NCBI GenBank assembly: GCA_900766135.1
Contig: CAAFUF010000022.1
Span: 1 to 64,000 of the forward strand
Length of the DNA stretch: 64,000 bases
Source: Paenibacillaceae bacterium
GTDB lineage: Bacteria; Bacillota; Bacilli; Paenibacillales; Paenibacillaceae
Reading direction: 5' to 3'
The notes under the pieces are model-generated. The model worked only from the letters and a program-made list of their open reading frames with translations. It ran no database searches and was not told the DNA's origin. Shown one piece after another: positions 16,509-25,044 of the stretch (positions are counted from its first letter, which is position 1; each line of letters opens with the position of its first letter). The position numbers and the translations under genes are program-made.

Positions 16509-17468
16509 TTAACGTTTCCCCGGATCGTAAGGCGTACCTAGCGCCGCCGGCGCCGAGGAGCGTCCCACCGCTCCGACGAGGACGATAATCGTCAGCACGT
16601 AAGGGATCATAAAGATAAACTCCTGCGGAATGCTTCTCGACCATTCGAACAACTGCACGTAGTTGCGAATCGCCTGCGAGAAGCCAAAGAACATCGCCGC
16701 GCCGAAAGCGCCGAGCGGGTTCCATTTGCCAAAGATCATCGCCGCGATGGCGATAAAGCCTTGGCCGGAAATCGTGTTATGGGCAAACGTACTGGTCGTT
16801 GTCAGCGTGATGGTCGCACCGCCGATTCCCCCGAGCGCGCCGCTGAGAAGCACCCCGATGTAGCGCATTTTCGTCACGTTAACCCCCAGCGTGTCCGCCG
16901 CGCTGGGATGTTCGCCGACGGAACGCAATCGTAGTCCAAACGGCGTCTTAAACAGCACGAAGTAGATCACAACGACGAGGATCAACGCCAGATACGTCGT
17001 CGGGTACGAGTTGAAGAAGCCCTCCCCGATGATCGGAATATCGCGCAATACGGGAATCGGGACCTTATGGAACACCGTAACGAGCGGCGTCTCGGCAGCC
17101 CCTTCGAACAGCAGTTTGACGATATACACCGTCAAGCCGGCAGCCAAGAAGTTGATGACGATCCCGCTGATCGTCTGGTCCGCCTTAAACGTAATCGTTG
17201 CTACCGCATGGATTAAGGCGCCGATGACCCCCATCACCATGGCAGCGAGGACCCCGACCCACGGCGAGAATGCGCCCATGCCCGCTTCCTGCGCATAATA
17301 AGTCCCTACGCCGGCGGCAAACGCGCCGAAAATCATCAACCCTTCCAAGCCGATGTTGACGACGCCGGAACGCTCGGAGAAAATGCCGCCAAGCGCCGTG
17401 AAGATCAACGCCGTTGAAAACACGAGGGTGGAGTTCAGCAATTGACCAAGCAGTGTAAGTACGTCCAT
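16509..17468 (-). CDS. nupQ: Nucleoside ABC transporter, permease 2
   Basis: A 319-residue polytopic permease of the BPD-transp-2 type, rich in Gly and Ala helices, with ERSGVVNIGLEGLM near the N-terminus and SVGEHPSAADTLGVNVTKMRYI, both typical of the YufQ/NupQ line. It pairs with NupP to form the membrane channel. The gene lies two bases after nupP and is the last in the operon before a strong terminator. In Bacillus subtilis the orthologous system imports guanosine; the substrate here is inferred. Confidence 0.9.
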   Translation of the reverse strand: MDVLTLLGQLLNSTLVFSTALIFTALGGIFSERSGVVNIGLEGLMIFGAFAAGVGTYYAQEAGMGAFSPWVGVLAAMVMGVIGALIHAVATITFKADQTISGIVINFLAAGLTVYIVKLLFEGAAETPLVTVFHKVPIPVLRDIPIIGEGFFNSYPTTYLALILVVVIYFVLFKTPFGLRLRSVGEHPSAADTLGVNVTKMRYIGVLLSGALGGIGGATITLTTTSTFAHNTISGQGFIAIAAMIFGKWNPLGAFGAAMFFGFSQAIRNYVQLFEWSRSIPQEFIFMIPYVLTIIVLVGAVGRSSAPAALGTPYDPGKR

Positions 17469-17469
17469 C

Positions 17470-18543
17470 TTACGACACCTTCTCTTTCTTGCGCTTCAGG
17501 TAAAACGGCTTCAGCACGATTCTCACGATGCCCTGAGCGGCAATGAAGAATATGATCGAGCCGATCACGATCTTGATCAGTTCCGGAGGTACTCCGGCGC
17601 TAAAGCTCATCCCGGCCGAACCGTAGGTCAGCACGCCGTACAGGATCGATCCCAACACCACGCCAAACGGATGGTTCATGCCAAGCAGTGCGACGGCGAT
17701 GCCGTCAAAGCCGTAACCCGGAGAAGCCGCGAAGACCGATTGATAATGGAACACGCCCAGCACCTCGAAGGTCCCGGCCAGGCCGGCGAACACGCCGCTG
17801 ATGAACATCGCTTTGACGATGTTGCGGCTGACGTTCATCCCGGCGTATTCCGCCGCATTCGGGTTCAAACCGACGGAACGCATTTCGTAGCCTTGCTTCG
17901 TTTTCCAAAGGTAAACAAAGAAGAATACTGCCGTCAGAAGAGCGATGACGGTTCCCCAATGGATCCGGGCATTATTAAAAACATCGTTCAGGAAGGTCAT
18001 GGACGCGGATGCCGCGATGTCTTCCGAACGGTTCTGGCCTTTCAGCAAGTAGAAATTGCGGATGACGTAGTTCGATAAATACAACGCCGTCCAGTTCAAC
18101 ATGATTGTCGTAATAACTTCATTGATGCCCCGTTTGGCTTTCAGGTATCCTGCGATCCCCGCCCAGAGGCCGCCTCCGATCCCCCCGGCGATCACCGCCA
18201 GTGGAACCAGGATGCCGGAAGGCAATCCTGAGAACGACAGCGATACTGCCGTAGCCGCCGTCATGCCGATCAGAACCTGTCCGTCCGCTCCGATGTTAAA
18301 CATCCCGGAACGGAAAGCAAAGGCAACCGCCAAACCCGTAAACATCAAAGGCGTGATTTGGCGAATCGTTTCGCCGAAGTCGTACGGATTGCCTACGACC
18401 CGCTGCAAAAGCGCGCTATAGGCAACGATCGGATTGTATCCCCCGATCAGCATGACCACTGCGCCAACCAACAATCCAAGCACGATGGCAACCAGCGGAA
18501 GAATAACGCTGTCCAATGTAAATATCTTTCGTAATTTATCCAA
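17470..18543 (-). CDS. nupP: Nucleoside ABC transporter, permease 1
   Basis: A 357-residue membrane protein with about ten helices. Family segments are FRSGMFNIGADGQVLIG, KAKRGINEVITTIMLNW and RSVGLNPNAAEYAGMNV, the last parallel to the SVGEHPSAADTLG segment of its partner. It overlaps the ATPase gene by eight bases and lies two bases from nupQ, so the three genes are translated together. Confidence 0.9.
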   Translation of the reverse strand: MDKLRKIFTLDSVILPLVAIVLGLLVGAVVMLIGGYNPIVAYSALLQRVVGNPYDFGETIRQITPLMFTGLAVAFAFRSGMFNIGADGQVLIGMTAATAVSLSFSGLPSGILVPLAVIAGGIGGGLWAGIAGYLKAKRGINEVITTIMLNWTALYLSNYVIRNFYLLKGQNRSEDIAASASMTFLNDVFNNARIHWGTVIALLTAVFFFVYLWKTKQGYEMRSVGLNPNAAEYAGMNVSRNIVKAMFISGVFAGLAGTFEVLGVFHYQSVFAASPGYGFDGIAVALLGMNHPFGVVLGSILYGVLTYGSAGMSFSAGVPPELIKIVIGSIIFFIAAQGIVRIVLKPFYLKRKKEKVS

Positions 18544-20074
18544 CGCTTTGACCTCCCCGTTCCAGGCTTCCCGCCATCATTAGGCCAAGCTCTTGATCGT
18601 TGGTTTCTTTCGGAAGCACTTCGCCGACGATCCGTCCTTCATAAATGACGGCGATCCGATCGGATACGTTCATAATTTCGTCCAGCTCGAAGGAAATCAG
18701 CAATACCGCTTTGCCTTGGTCCCGCTGTTCAATCAGCTGTTTGTGAACGAATTCGATCGCCCCGACATCCAGTCCCCGCGTCGGTTGGGCGGCGATTAAC
18801 AGGTCCGGGTTCTTGTCTATTTCCCGCGCAATAATCGCCTTCTGCTGATTCCCCCCGGACAAGGAGCGTGCTTTCGTTTCCACGCTTGGCGTACGCACGT
18901 CAAACGCCTCAACCAATTGCTTGGCATGCTCGTCGATCGCCCGCTGGTTCAGCAAGCCTCCCTTGCTGTACGGTGCCTGGTAGTACGTCTCCAGCACCAT
19001 GTTTTCGCTGATGGAGAAATCCAGCACGAGACCGTGTTTGTGTCGGTCCTCAGGGATATGGGACAAGCCGCTTTCAATGATTTTTCGTGCCGGCAGGTTG
19101 GTGATCTCCTTGCCCGACAGCTTGATCGACCCGGATTCGATTTTGCGCAGGCCGGTGATCGCTTCGATCAGTTCGCTTTGACCGTTGCCGTCAACCCCGG
19201 CAATACCGACGATTTCCCCGGCGCGCACCTCCAGGTTGAGTCCGTTCAGCACATGGATGCCATGCTTGTCCTTCGCTTTCAAACCGTTAAGCTGCAAGAC
19301 GGGTTGTCCGATTTGAGGTTCATCTTTATCCACTTTGAAGGAGACGCCGCGGCCGACCATTTTTTCCGCCAGTTCCTTCGGGTTCGTCTTATCCGTATCC
19401 ACGGTATCGATAACCTTGCCGCGGCGAATGATCGTGACCCGATCCGAAATCTCCATAATTTCCTTCAGCTTGTGGGTAATCAAAATGATGGATTTGCCTT
19501 CCGCCACCAGCCGTCTCATGATGGCCATCAGTTCCTCGATTTCCTGAGGCGTAAGCACAGCGGTCGGCTCGTCAAATATAAGAATATCCGCGCCGCGGAA
19601 CAAAATTTTCATAATCTCGACCCGTTGCTGCATCCCGACGGAAATATCGTGGATTTTCGAGTTGGGGTCGACTTGTAGGCCATACTGCTCCGACAATTTC
19701 GCCACTTGGGCGGACGCCGATTTATAGTCGATTTTAAGTCCCTTTTTCGGTTCCATGCCAAGAATGATATTCTCGGTAACCGAAAAAGGCTGTACAAGCT
19801 TGAAATGCTGGTGTACCATACCGATCCCGAGCTTGATTGCCTTGTTCGGATTGTCGATCGTCACCGGCTGGCCGTTCATCTCAATCGAGCCTTCATCCGG
19901 CTGATAAAGGCCAAACAATATGTTCATCAACGTCGATTTGCCCGCACCGTTCTCGCCGAGCAAGGCATGAATTTCGCCCTTGCGCAGGGTCAGGCTGATG
20001 GAGTCGTTCGCGACAACACCGGGAAAACGCTTCGTGATTTGCTTCAACTCGACTACGGGAGCCGCAGCGTTCAT
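18536..20074 (-). CDS. nupO: Nucleoside ABC transporter, double ATPase
   Basis: A 512-residue protein with two nucleotide-binding domains. The first has Walker A GENGAGKST, signature SVGMQQR and Walker B LIFDEPTAVL. The second has a degenerate Walker A (GVDGNGQSE), signature LSGGNQQK and DLLIAAQPTRGLD, where alanine-glutamine replaces the catalytic DE pair. Such asymmetry is normal for sugar and nucleoside importers of this class. It powers NupP/NupQ. Confidence 0.92.
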   Translation of the reverse strand: MNAAAPVVELKQITKRFPGVVANDSISLTLRKGEIHALLGENGAGKSTLMNILFGLYQPDEGSIEMNGQPVTIDNPNKAIKLGIGMVHQHFKLVQPFSVTENIILGMEPKKGLKIDYKSASAQVAKLSEQYGLQVDPNSKIHDISVGMQQRVEIMKILFRGADILIFDEPTAVLTPQEIEELMAIMRRLVAEGKSIILITHKLKEIMEISDRVTIIRRGKVIDTVDTDKTNPKELAEKMVGRGVSFKVDKDEPQIGQPVLQLNGLKAKDKHGIHVLNGLNLEVRAGEIVGIAGVDGNGQSELIEAITGLRKIESGSIKLSGKEITNLPARKIIESGLSHIPEDRHKHGLVLDFSISENMVLETYYQAPYSKGGLLNQRAIDEHAKQLVEAFDVRTPSVETKARSLSGGNQQKAIIAREIDKNPDLLIAAQPTRGLDVGAIEFVHKQLIEQRDQGKAVLLISFELDEIMNVSDRIAVIYEGRIVGEVLPKETNDQELGLMMAGSLERGGQSVG

Positions 20075-20103
20075 GAAACCACCCTCACCATTATGGGATT
20101 AAC

Positions 20104-20144
20104 GCAAGCAACAAGGCCAGTTGATCCACTGGCCTTGCCTGCTT
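20104..20144 (-). promoter_or_regulatory. Stable hairpin between binding-protein and ATPase genes
   Basis: CAAGGCCAGT pairs with ACTGGCCTTG, extended outward by GCAAGC/GCTTG, with a six-base loop and no U tract. Its place right after the binding-protein gene suggests it protects that part of the mRNA from 3' decay, giving more binding protein than ATPase. Confidence 0.65.
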
Positions 20145-20200
20145 GAATGACTCTATTATATTCCACTGTCCATACGGACGTAAACGTCTCCGTTGCTGAA

Positions 20201-21274
20201 TTACTCAGCAGGAACCGTAACTTCGCCGTTAACGATTTTTTGCTTGTATTCTTCTACTTTGTCCAAGATTTCTTGGCTCAGGTTCGGATTTTCTTCCGGC
20301 AAGCCTACGCCATCATCTTTCAACGTCAAGTTCGTGACTTGACCGCCCTTGAACGTACCGTCGATCACTTGTTGGGTTACGTTCTTAACGGCTACGTCAA
20401 CGCGCTTCATCATCGAAGTCAAAGTAACTTCATCGCCGAATTCGAGCGATTGGTCTTTGTCGACGCCGATTACCCACATTTTGTTCGCGCCGCCGGCTTG
20501 GTTGCGAGCAGTTGCTTCGTTAAATACGCCGTTCCCCGTTTGGCCTGCAGCCGGGAAAATGATGTCGGCGCCATCGTTGAACAATTGACTTGCCAAAGAC
20601 TTACCTACATCCGGTTTGTCATAAGCGCCAGCATAAGTAACCGTAACTTTCGCATCCGGGTTAACCGCAGCTACGCCTGCCTGGAAACCAACTTCAAAGC
20701 GTTTAATAACCGGGCTTTCCATCCCGCCGATAAAGCCGATTTTGTTTGTTTTTGTCGTCAGGCCCGCTACAACGCCGACCAGGAAGGAACCTTCGTTTTC
20801 GGCAAACGTAACGGATTCTACGTTTGGAGCGTCAACGACGTTGTCGATGATCGCCATTTTCGCATTTGGGTTTGCATCAGCAACCTGTTTTGTAGCGTCG
20901 CCCAGGTCGAAACCGATGGACCAAGTGAGGTCATATCCGCCTTGCACGAATTGAGTCAAGTTCGGAACGTAGTCGGAGCTTTGGGAACTTTGCAGATATT
21001 TGTTTTGAATGCCTTGCTCCTCGTTCAACGCTACGAGCGCTTCCCATGCGGATTGGTTGAAGGATTTGTCGTTTACGCCGCCCACGTCGGTTACGAGACC
21101 GATCTTAAACTTCGATGCATCGGTAGCCGTGTTCCCGCCGTTACCTGCTTGCGTGTTGTCGGCCGTATTGCCGGCGTTCCCACCGTTTTTCGCTGCATTG
21201 TTGTTGCCGCATCCCGCCAAAATCAGAGTAAATGCGAGCACCATGAGTAAAGATAGCTTGAAGGCTTTGTTCAT
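20201..21274 (-). CDS. nupN: BmpA-family nucleoside-binding lipoprotein
   Basis: A 357-residue lipoprotein. The signal peptide ends in LILAGCGNN, a clear lipobox with the lipidated cysteine at residue 21. A low-complexity Asn/Gly/Ala/Thr linker is followed by the BMP domain starting FKIGLVTDVGGVNDKSFNQSAWE, the family hallmark. It captures nucleosides outside the membrane for NupOPQ. The start is ATG after AAGGGGG. It is first in the operon, with a TATAAT-like -10 at about 21333-21338 and a possible PurBox further upstream. Confidence 0.93.
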   Translation of the reverse strand: MNKAFKLSLLMVLAFTLILAGCGNNNAAKNGGNAGNTADNTQAGNGGNTATDASKFKIGLVTDVGGVNDKSFNQSAWEALVALNEEQGIQNKYLQSSQSSDYVPNLTQFVQGGYDLTWSIGFDLGDATKQVADANPNAKMAIIDNVVDAPNVESVTFAENEGSFLVGVVAGLTTKTNKIGFIGGMESPVIKRFEVGFQAGVAAVNPDAKVTVTYAGAYDKPDVGKSLASQLFNDGADIIFPAAGQTGNGVFNEATARNQAGGANKMWVIGVDKDQSLEFGDEVTLTSMMKRVDVAVKNVTQQVIDGTFKGGQVTNLTLKDDGVGLPEENPNLSQEILDKVEEYKQKIVNGEVTVPAE

Positions 21275-21737
21275 TGCGGTTAATCCCCCTTAATATTTTG
21301 TGAGCCTTGTCTAAGTTGACCACACAGACCGATTATACCTGTAAAATATGCTAAAATCCATACTTTTAATAACCCAGGGTTAAATAATTTTCGCCTTTAT
21401 TTCAAATAAAACGCTTACTTTCGACATATTTGTCATGCAATGTTCGCTTCATGTAAACTTATTCCTGAAATACATCTATTTCCGAACATTCGAATGAAAC
21501 TTACGCGAAAACATCAGTATTTCCCCGAGGTTGTATGAATATCCGGACATGTTGTGCGGTTTACCTATAGCATTCCTAATTTTCAACATTTCCATGCCTA
21601 TCCGGCGGATCTTCTTGCCAAGCTGTACCGGATCAGCCCCTACATCCTCCCACTAATTCCCAGGGAGAACCGATTCGGTGGATCTTAGCTCAAATCCCTC
21701 GGCTTCGCATATGTATCCGGGTTGCCCCGGCATCCCC
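21275..21737. other. Intergenic region upstream of nupN
   Basis: It holds a TATAAT-like -10 for nupN without a clear -35, and a PurBox match at 21478-21490. No gene is seen in the remainder, which adjoins the rplT terminator. Confidence 0.5.
21478..21490. promoter_or_regulatory. Candidate PurR box upstream of nupN
   Basis: The sequence matches the Bacillus PurBox consensus AWWWCCGAACWWT at every position. A weaker inverted match, AATGTTCGCTT, lies about 40 bases away at 21439. That spacing is wider than the usual pair, and the sites lie further upstream of the -10 than is typical. Confidence 0.45.
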
Positions 21738-21777
21738 AAAAAAAGCGCCGCCCCGGTATAACCGGAAACAGCGCCTT
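21738..21777 (-). terminator. Terminator of infC-rpmI-rplT
   Basis: On the minus strand a GC-rich hairpin bounded by AAGGCGC and GGCGCTT, with a central CCGGT-TAT-ACCGG stem, is followed by seven U residues. Confidence 0.8.
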
Positions 21778-21789
21778 AATCGTTTGAAC

Positions 21790-22149
21790 TTAAGCGTTGA
21801 TTTTCTCTTTAGCTACGGCAGCCAAAGAATTGAAAGCATTCAGATCGTTAACGGCGAGATCAGCCAGCATTTTGCGGTTGATGTTCACGTCAGCGAGCTT
21901 CAGGCCATGCATCATTTTGCTGTAGGACAAACCGTTCATGCGGGCTGCAGCGTTGATCCGAACGATCCACAGTTTGCGGAAGTCGCGTTTTTTCGCGCGG
22001 CGGTCACGGTATGCGTACAGCAAGGATTTCATCACTTGCTCGTTAGCTGTTTTGAAAATACGGTGTTTCGAACCAAAGTAACCTTTAGCCAGTTTCAATA
22101 CTTTTTTATGACGACGACGAACGACGAATCCGCCTTTTACTCTTGCCAT
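21790..22149 (-). CDS. rplT: 50S ribosomal protein L20
   Basis: A 119-residue protein with the standard start MARVKGGFVVRRRHKKVLKLAKG and the conserved interior RDRRAKKRDFRKLWIVRINAAAR. It binds 23S rRNA early in 50S assembly. In Bacillota it also represses its own operon by binding the leader upstream of infC. It is last in infC-rpmI-rplT, 43 bases after rpmI. Confidence 0.99.
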   Translation of the reverse strand: MARVKGGFVVRRRHKKVLKLAKGYFGSKHRIFKTANEQVMKSLLYAYRDRRAKKRDFRKLWIVRINAAARMNGLSYSKMMHGLKLADVNINRKMLADLAVNDLNAFNSLAAVAKEKINA

Positions 22150-22192
22150 TTAAAAAACCTCCCAATAAGTTGTGTTAAGTGTTTCTCGGTAA

Positions 22193-22393
22193 TTACTTCA
22201 AGTTTGCCAGTTGTTGCTTCATGCGGCTAACGTCACCTGCGTAAGCAACAGGGCTGTTGGCCAAAACACGTTTTGCACGTTTCGACTTATGGGACAGCAA
22301 GTGATTGCGGTTCGCTTTGTAACGTCTTACTTTACCGGATCCGGTAATTTTGAAGCGGCCTTTCAGGCTGCTGTGGGTTTTCATTTTAGGCAT
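22193..22393 (-). CDS. rpmI: 50S ribosomal protein L35
   Basis: A 66-residue basic protein, MPKMKTHSSLKGRFKITGSGKV..., of exactly the usual length. It is the middle gene of the infC operon and follows infC by 87 bases. It sits in the 50S subunit near L20. Confidence 0.99.
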   Translation of the reverse strand: MPKMKTHSSLKGRFKITGSGKVRRYKANRNHLLSHKSKRAKRVLANSPVAYAGDVSRMKQQLANLK

Positions 22394-22480
22394 TGTACTT
22401 CCCCCTCAAAGGATTATGAACGTAAGCTTTCTCTTCCGAGTCATTCCGCAAACGAAATGATCATATATAGAAGCAAACGC

Positions 22481-22993
22481 TTAGTTTTTCGGTGCCAAAA
22501 TCATGATCATGCTGCGTCCTTCCAGCTTCGGAAGGCGTTCAATGGTAGAGATTTCCGCGACCTCTTCTTTGACGCGGTCGAGAATTTTCTTCCCGATGTC
22601 GGCATGGGTAATTTCCCGGCCGCGGAAGCGAACCGAGCATTTTACCTTGTCGCCTTCCTTCAAAAATTTGATCACATTGCGAAGTTTCGTCTGGTAGTCG
22701 TGTTCCTCGATGTTCGCGCGGAACCATACTTCCTTGATGTCCACAATCTTCTGATTCTTGCGAGCTTCCTTCTCTTTCTTCTGCTGCTCGTAACGGAACT
22801 TACCATAATCCATAATCCGGCATACCGGCGGCTTGGCAGTCGGCGCAACGTTCACCAAATCCAGATTCAGGTCGATTGCCATCTGCAGCGCTTCGCGCAA
22901 CGGTGTAATCCCGATTTGTTCACCTTCGGCACCCACCAGACGGACCTCTTTCGCACGAATCTCATCATTGATCAAATGTTCCTTACTGATAAT
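22481..22993 (-). CDS. infC: Translation initiation factor IF-3 (ATT start)
   Basis: A 170-residue protein. The N-domain opens IISKEHLINDEIRAKEVRLVG. A linker rich in Lys/Glu leads to the C-domain with VKCSVRFRGREITHADIG. The start is the rare codon ATT at 22991-22993, six bases after GGAGG and at the position where Bacillus infC starts. An ATG frame from 23080 adds 29 residues that overlap the leader terminator and are not IF-3-like. IF-3 itself discriminates against ATT, so the codon gives self-limiting translation. Confidence 0.96.
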   Translation of the reverse strand: MISKEHLINDEIRAKEVRLVGAEGEQIGITPLREALQMAIDLNLDLVNVAPTAKPPVCRIMDYGKFRYEQQKKEKEARKNQKIVDIKEVWFRANIEEHDYQTKLRNVIKFLKEGDKVKCSVRFRGREITHADIGKKILDRVKEEVAEISTIERLPKLEGRSMIMILAPKN

Positions 22994-23046
22994 TCTCCAC
23001 CTCCAAATGGTCTTAAGTAATGACTTGGACCGGTACTCACACACAT

Positions 23047-23202
23047 AAAAAGGATGCAGGTCCTCACCCGCATCCCTCATTGATCGTCGTTAGTCTTCAT
23101 GAACATTCCATTCATAAATCAACGGATCAAGACCAGCCAACACGAACGTCGGTCAGGTGAGAAGCCGGGGCCTCTGCTTGCAATCCAAAACTTCTTGCAA
23201 CC
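23047..23202 (-). promoter_or_regulatory. L20-type ribosomal protein leader with attenuator
   Basis: Between the promoter and infC the minus strand holds ACCGACG and TGGCTGGTC motifs like those of the L20 leader of Bacillus. A hairpin GGATGC-(GGTGAGGACC)-GCATCC with five U residues (23047-23075) follows. L20 binding would favour termination. Family assignment is by motif recall, not by a covariance search. Confidence 0.8.
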
Positions 23203-23208
23203 TCAGAT

Positions 23209-23237
23209 ACTATATCATGTGCCTTCCGCAAAGTCAA
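23209..23237 (-). promoter_or_regulatory. SigA promoter of infC-rpmI-rplT
   Basis: TTGACT (23232-23237), 17 bases, TATAGT (23209-23214), directly upstream of the L20-type leader. Confidence 0.85.
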
Positions 23238-23347
23238 GGGAAACCGCGGATAAAATATAGTCAGGGCTTCGGCGTCACCTCGGGTGACTGTTGTGGCCGT
23301 CCGATTTCATCCGGGTTGCGATGCGAATATGCGAATTGCGAATTGCG

Positions 23348-23536
23348 AATAGGGTGATTTAATCACCTTATTTTCCCGAATTCGGTGTTTTGCAGGGAAA
23401 TAGGGCGATCTTTTCACCTTATTTCGCTTAAAACCACCCGATCGTCCCTTGCCGACTGTAAATAGAGTGATGAAATCACCTTATTGGGCCAAAAGTTCAG
23501 CGTTAGGCCGGAATAGCGTTACTTTTTCACCTTATC
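23348..23536. repeat. Four-unit intergenic hairpin array 1
   Basis: Four copies of a 25-base near-palindrome, consensus AATAGNGTGATNNNNTCACCTTATT, start at 23348, 23399, 23461 and 23512 (spacing 51, 62, 51). The right arm TCACCTTAT is constant and the left arm varies. All four have the same orientation. The spacers hold their own palindromes, such as CCGAATTCGG between units 1 and 2. The array lies upstream of the infC promoter and beyond the 3' end of the glycosyltransferase gene. Confidence 0.85.
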
Positions 23537-23553
23537 TCAGACCGGAGGGCCCG

Positions 23554-23808
23554 CTGAATTCAAGATTCGACGCCGAGCCCGCTTCGTCAGCCATTGCTTC
23601 GTGATCAGCTACCACGGTCTTGAACTACACTTCAATCAAAAGTTAAAAACCGGCTTTTCAGCACCGAGAAGGTTGAATGAAGCAGGGACCGAGTAGTGCA
23701 GCGTAGGTGAGCCTACGTGAGCACACGGAGGGCCCGGCTGAATTCAAGATTCGACGCCGAGCCCGCTTCGTCAGCCATTGCTTCGTGATCAAAAGTCGGT
23801 TTTTAACT
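23554..23808. repeat. Interspersed repeat R, copy 3 (inverted; duplicated half)
   Basis: An exact 54-bp block at 23554-23607 recurs at 23738-23791, 184 bp apart, with the rest of the element between. The layout matches copy 1 but in the opposite orientation. The outer end, GTTAAAAACCGACTTTTGATCACG on the minus strand, overlaps the stop codon of the glycosyltransferase gene. Confidence 0.85.
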
Positions 23809-25044
23809 TACCTTGTTGCTTTGGACTTCTTCTAGGCGGACCACACGCGTATGCTGCGTATGACTCCATTGCTTGTTGTTTTGCGTGAAGAAAGCGTAGA
23901 ACGTAATCGGCCACCAGGAAATCAGGTAAATCGGGAACAGGATCAGGTAAGCATACACCTTCTTGGACTTCACCTTCTCCAGGAACATCGCCATCAGGAA
24001 AATAAAGACGTTCGCGACAATCGCCACGTAGGACACCCACATCGGCAGGTAACCGTACAGCGTATCGAAATGCGGGCCGCTAAGCAAGGACTGATCGACC
24101 CAGATAAATGCCGTCAGCAAGAACGTCAACAGCACGATGTACACGTTAGCGCCGTAGAGCGCCATATCCAGCTTCACCATGTTCCGCTCCTTGATGCTCT
24201 TCCAAAGCAGCGGGAAGAAGTAACGGCGGGCGACGGTGAAGTGCCCCTGCATCCAGCGAAGACGCTGGCGAGCCGAAGCTTTAAACGTCAACGGCTTCTC
24301 GTCGAACAGCTTGGCGTCATAATTGAATACCGGATACACGCCGCGTTCGACGCAGCGCATGGTGAACTCCAGGTCTTCGACCAGGCTTGTCGCTCCCCAG
24401 CCGATTTCCTTCAGCAGTTCGGTTTCGAAGCACATGCCCGTGCCCCCGAGAAAATTCGCCATTTTCAGGTTGGTCCGGGACAGCTGCCACAGACGGTTGC
24501 AATACCAGTAGGAGATCCCGTAAGAAGCGGTGATCCAGGAATCCTCCGGATTCTTCGTGTCGATGTAGCCTTGGATCACCCGGGCGCCGGAGCAAAGATC
24601 GTTATTCATTTCGCGCAGGAAATCCGGATGAGCCAGATTATCGGCGTCGAACATGACGACCGCGTCGTATTGGCGCGGCATTTTCCACAACTGCTTCAGC
24701 ATCCATTCAATCGCGTAGCCTTTCCCCCGCAGGTGCGGATTGCTGCGTACGCAAGCGTTCATGCCGTGGTTGCGGACGATGCTCGCCGTATTATCGGTAC
24801 AGTTATCGCAAATGACAAACACATCGTATAGTTCTTTCGGATAGTTGAGTTGCTTCAAATTCTCCATCAAAGCCCCGACCACTTTTTCCTCGTTATGCGC
24901 CGCGACCAGCACGGCAAAGGATTTGCTCGGTGCGTGTTGCACTTTGTTCTTCTTCCTGTACATGCCAAATAAAGCCAAACCAAATTGATACACCCCTACC
25001 ACCGCAAGCACAACCTGCAGCGAGACCAAGATGACATCCAACAT
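23803..25044 (-). CDS. Membrane-bound family 2 glycosyltransferase
   Basis: A 413-residue processive-type GT2. It has one N-terminal helix, then the GT-A domain with VLVAAHNEEKVV, FVICDNCTDNT, the metal-binding FDADN, the acceptor-site VEDLE and the QRLRW motif (Q-x-x-R-W). Three or four C-terminal helices follow. The build resembles N-acetylglucosaminyl or hyaluronan/cellulose-synthase-like enzymes making a cell-surface polysaccharide; the sugar is unknown. Its last residues and TAA coincide with the edge of repeat R copy 3. No terminator follows, and no partner genes adjoin. Confidence 0.88.
   Translation of the reverse strand: MLDVILVSLQVVLAVVGVYQFGLALFGMYRKKNKVQHAPSKSFAVLVAAHNEEKVVGALMENLKQLNYPKELYDVFVICDNCTDNTASIVRNHGMNACVRSNPHLRGKGYAIEWMLKQLWKMPRQYDAVVMFDADNLAHPDFLREMNNDLCSGARVIQGYIDTKNPEDSWITASYGISYWYCNRLWQLSRTNLKMANFLGGTGMCFETELLKEIGWGATSLVEDLEFTMRCVERGVYPVFNYDAKLFDEKPLTFKASARQRLRWMQGHFTVARRYFFPLLWKSIKERNMVKLDMALYGANVYIVLLTFLLTAFIWVDQSLLSGPHFDTLYGYLPMWVSYVAIVANVFIFLMAMFLEKVKSKKVYAYLILFPIYLISWWPITFYAFFTQNNKQWSHTQHTRVVRLEEVQSNKVS

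Noticed and set aside
23348..23536. CRISPR array
   Set aside because: There are only four imperfect units with unequal spacing, and comparable arrays have inverted units. No leader or cas gene is present.
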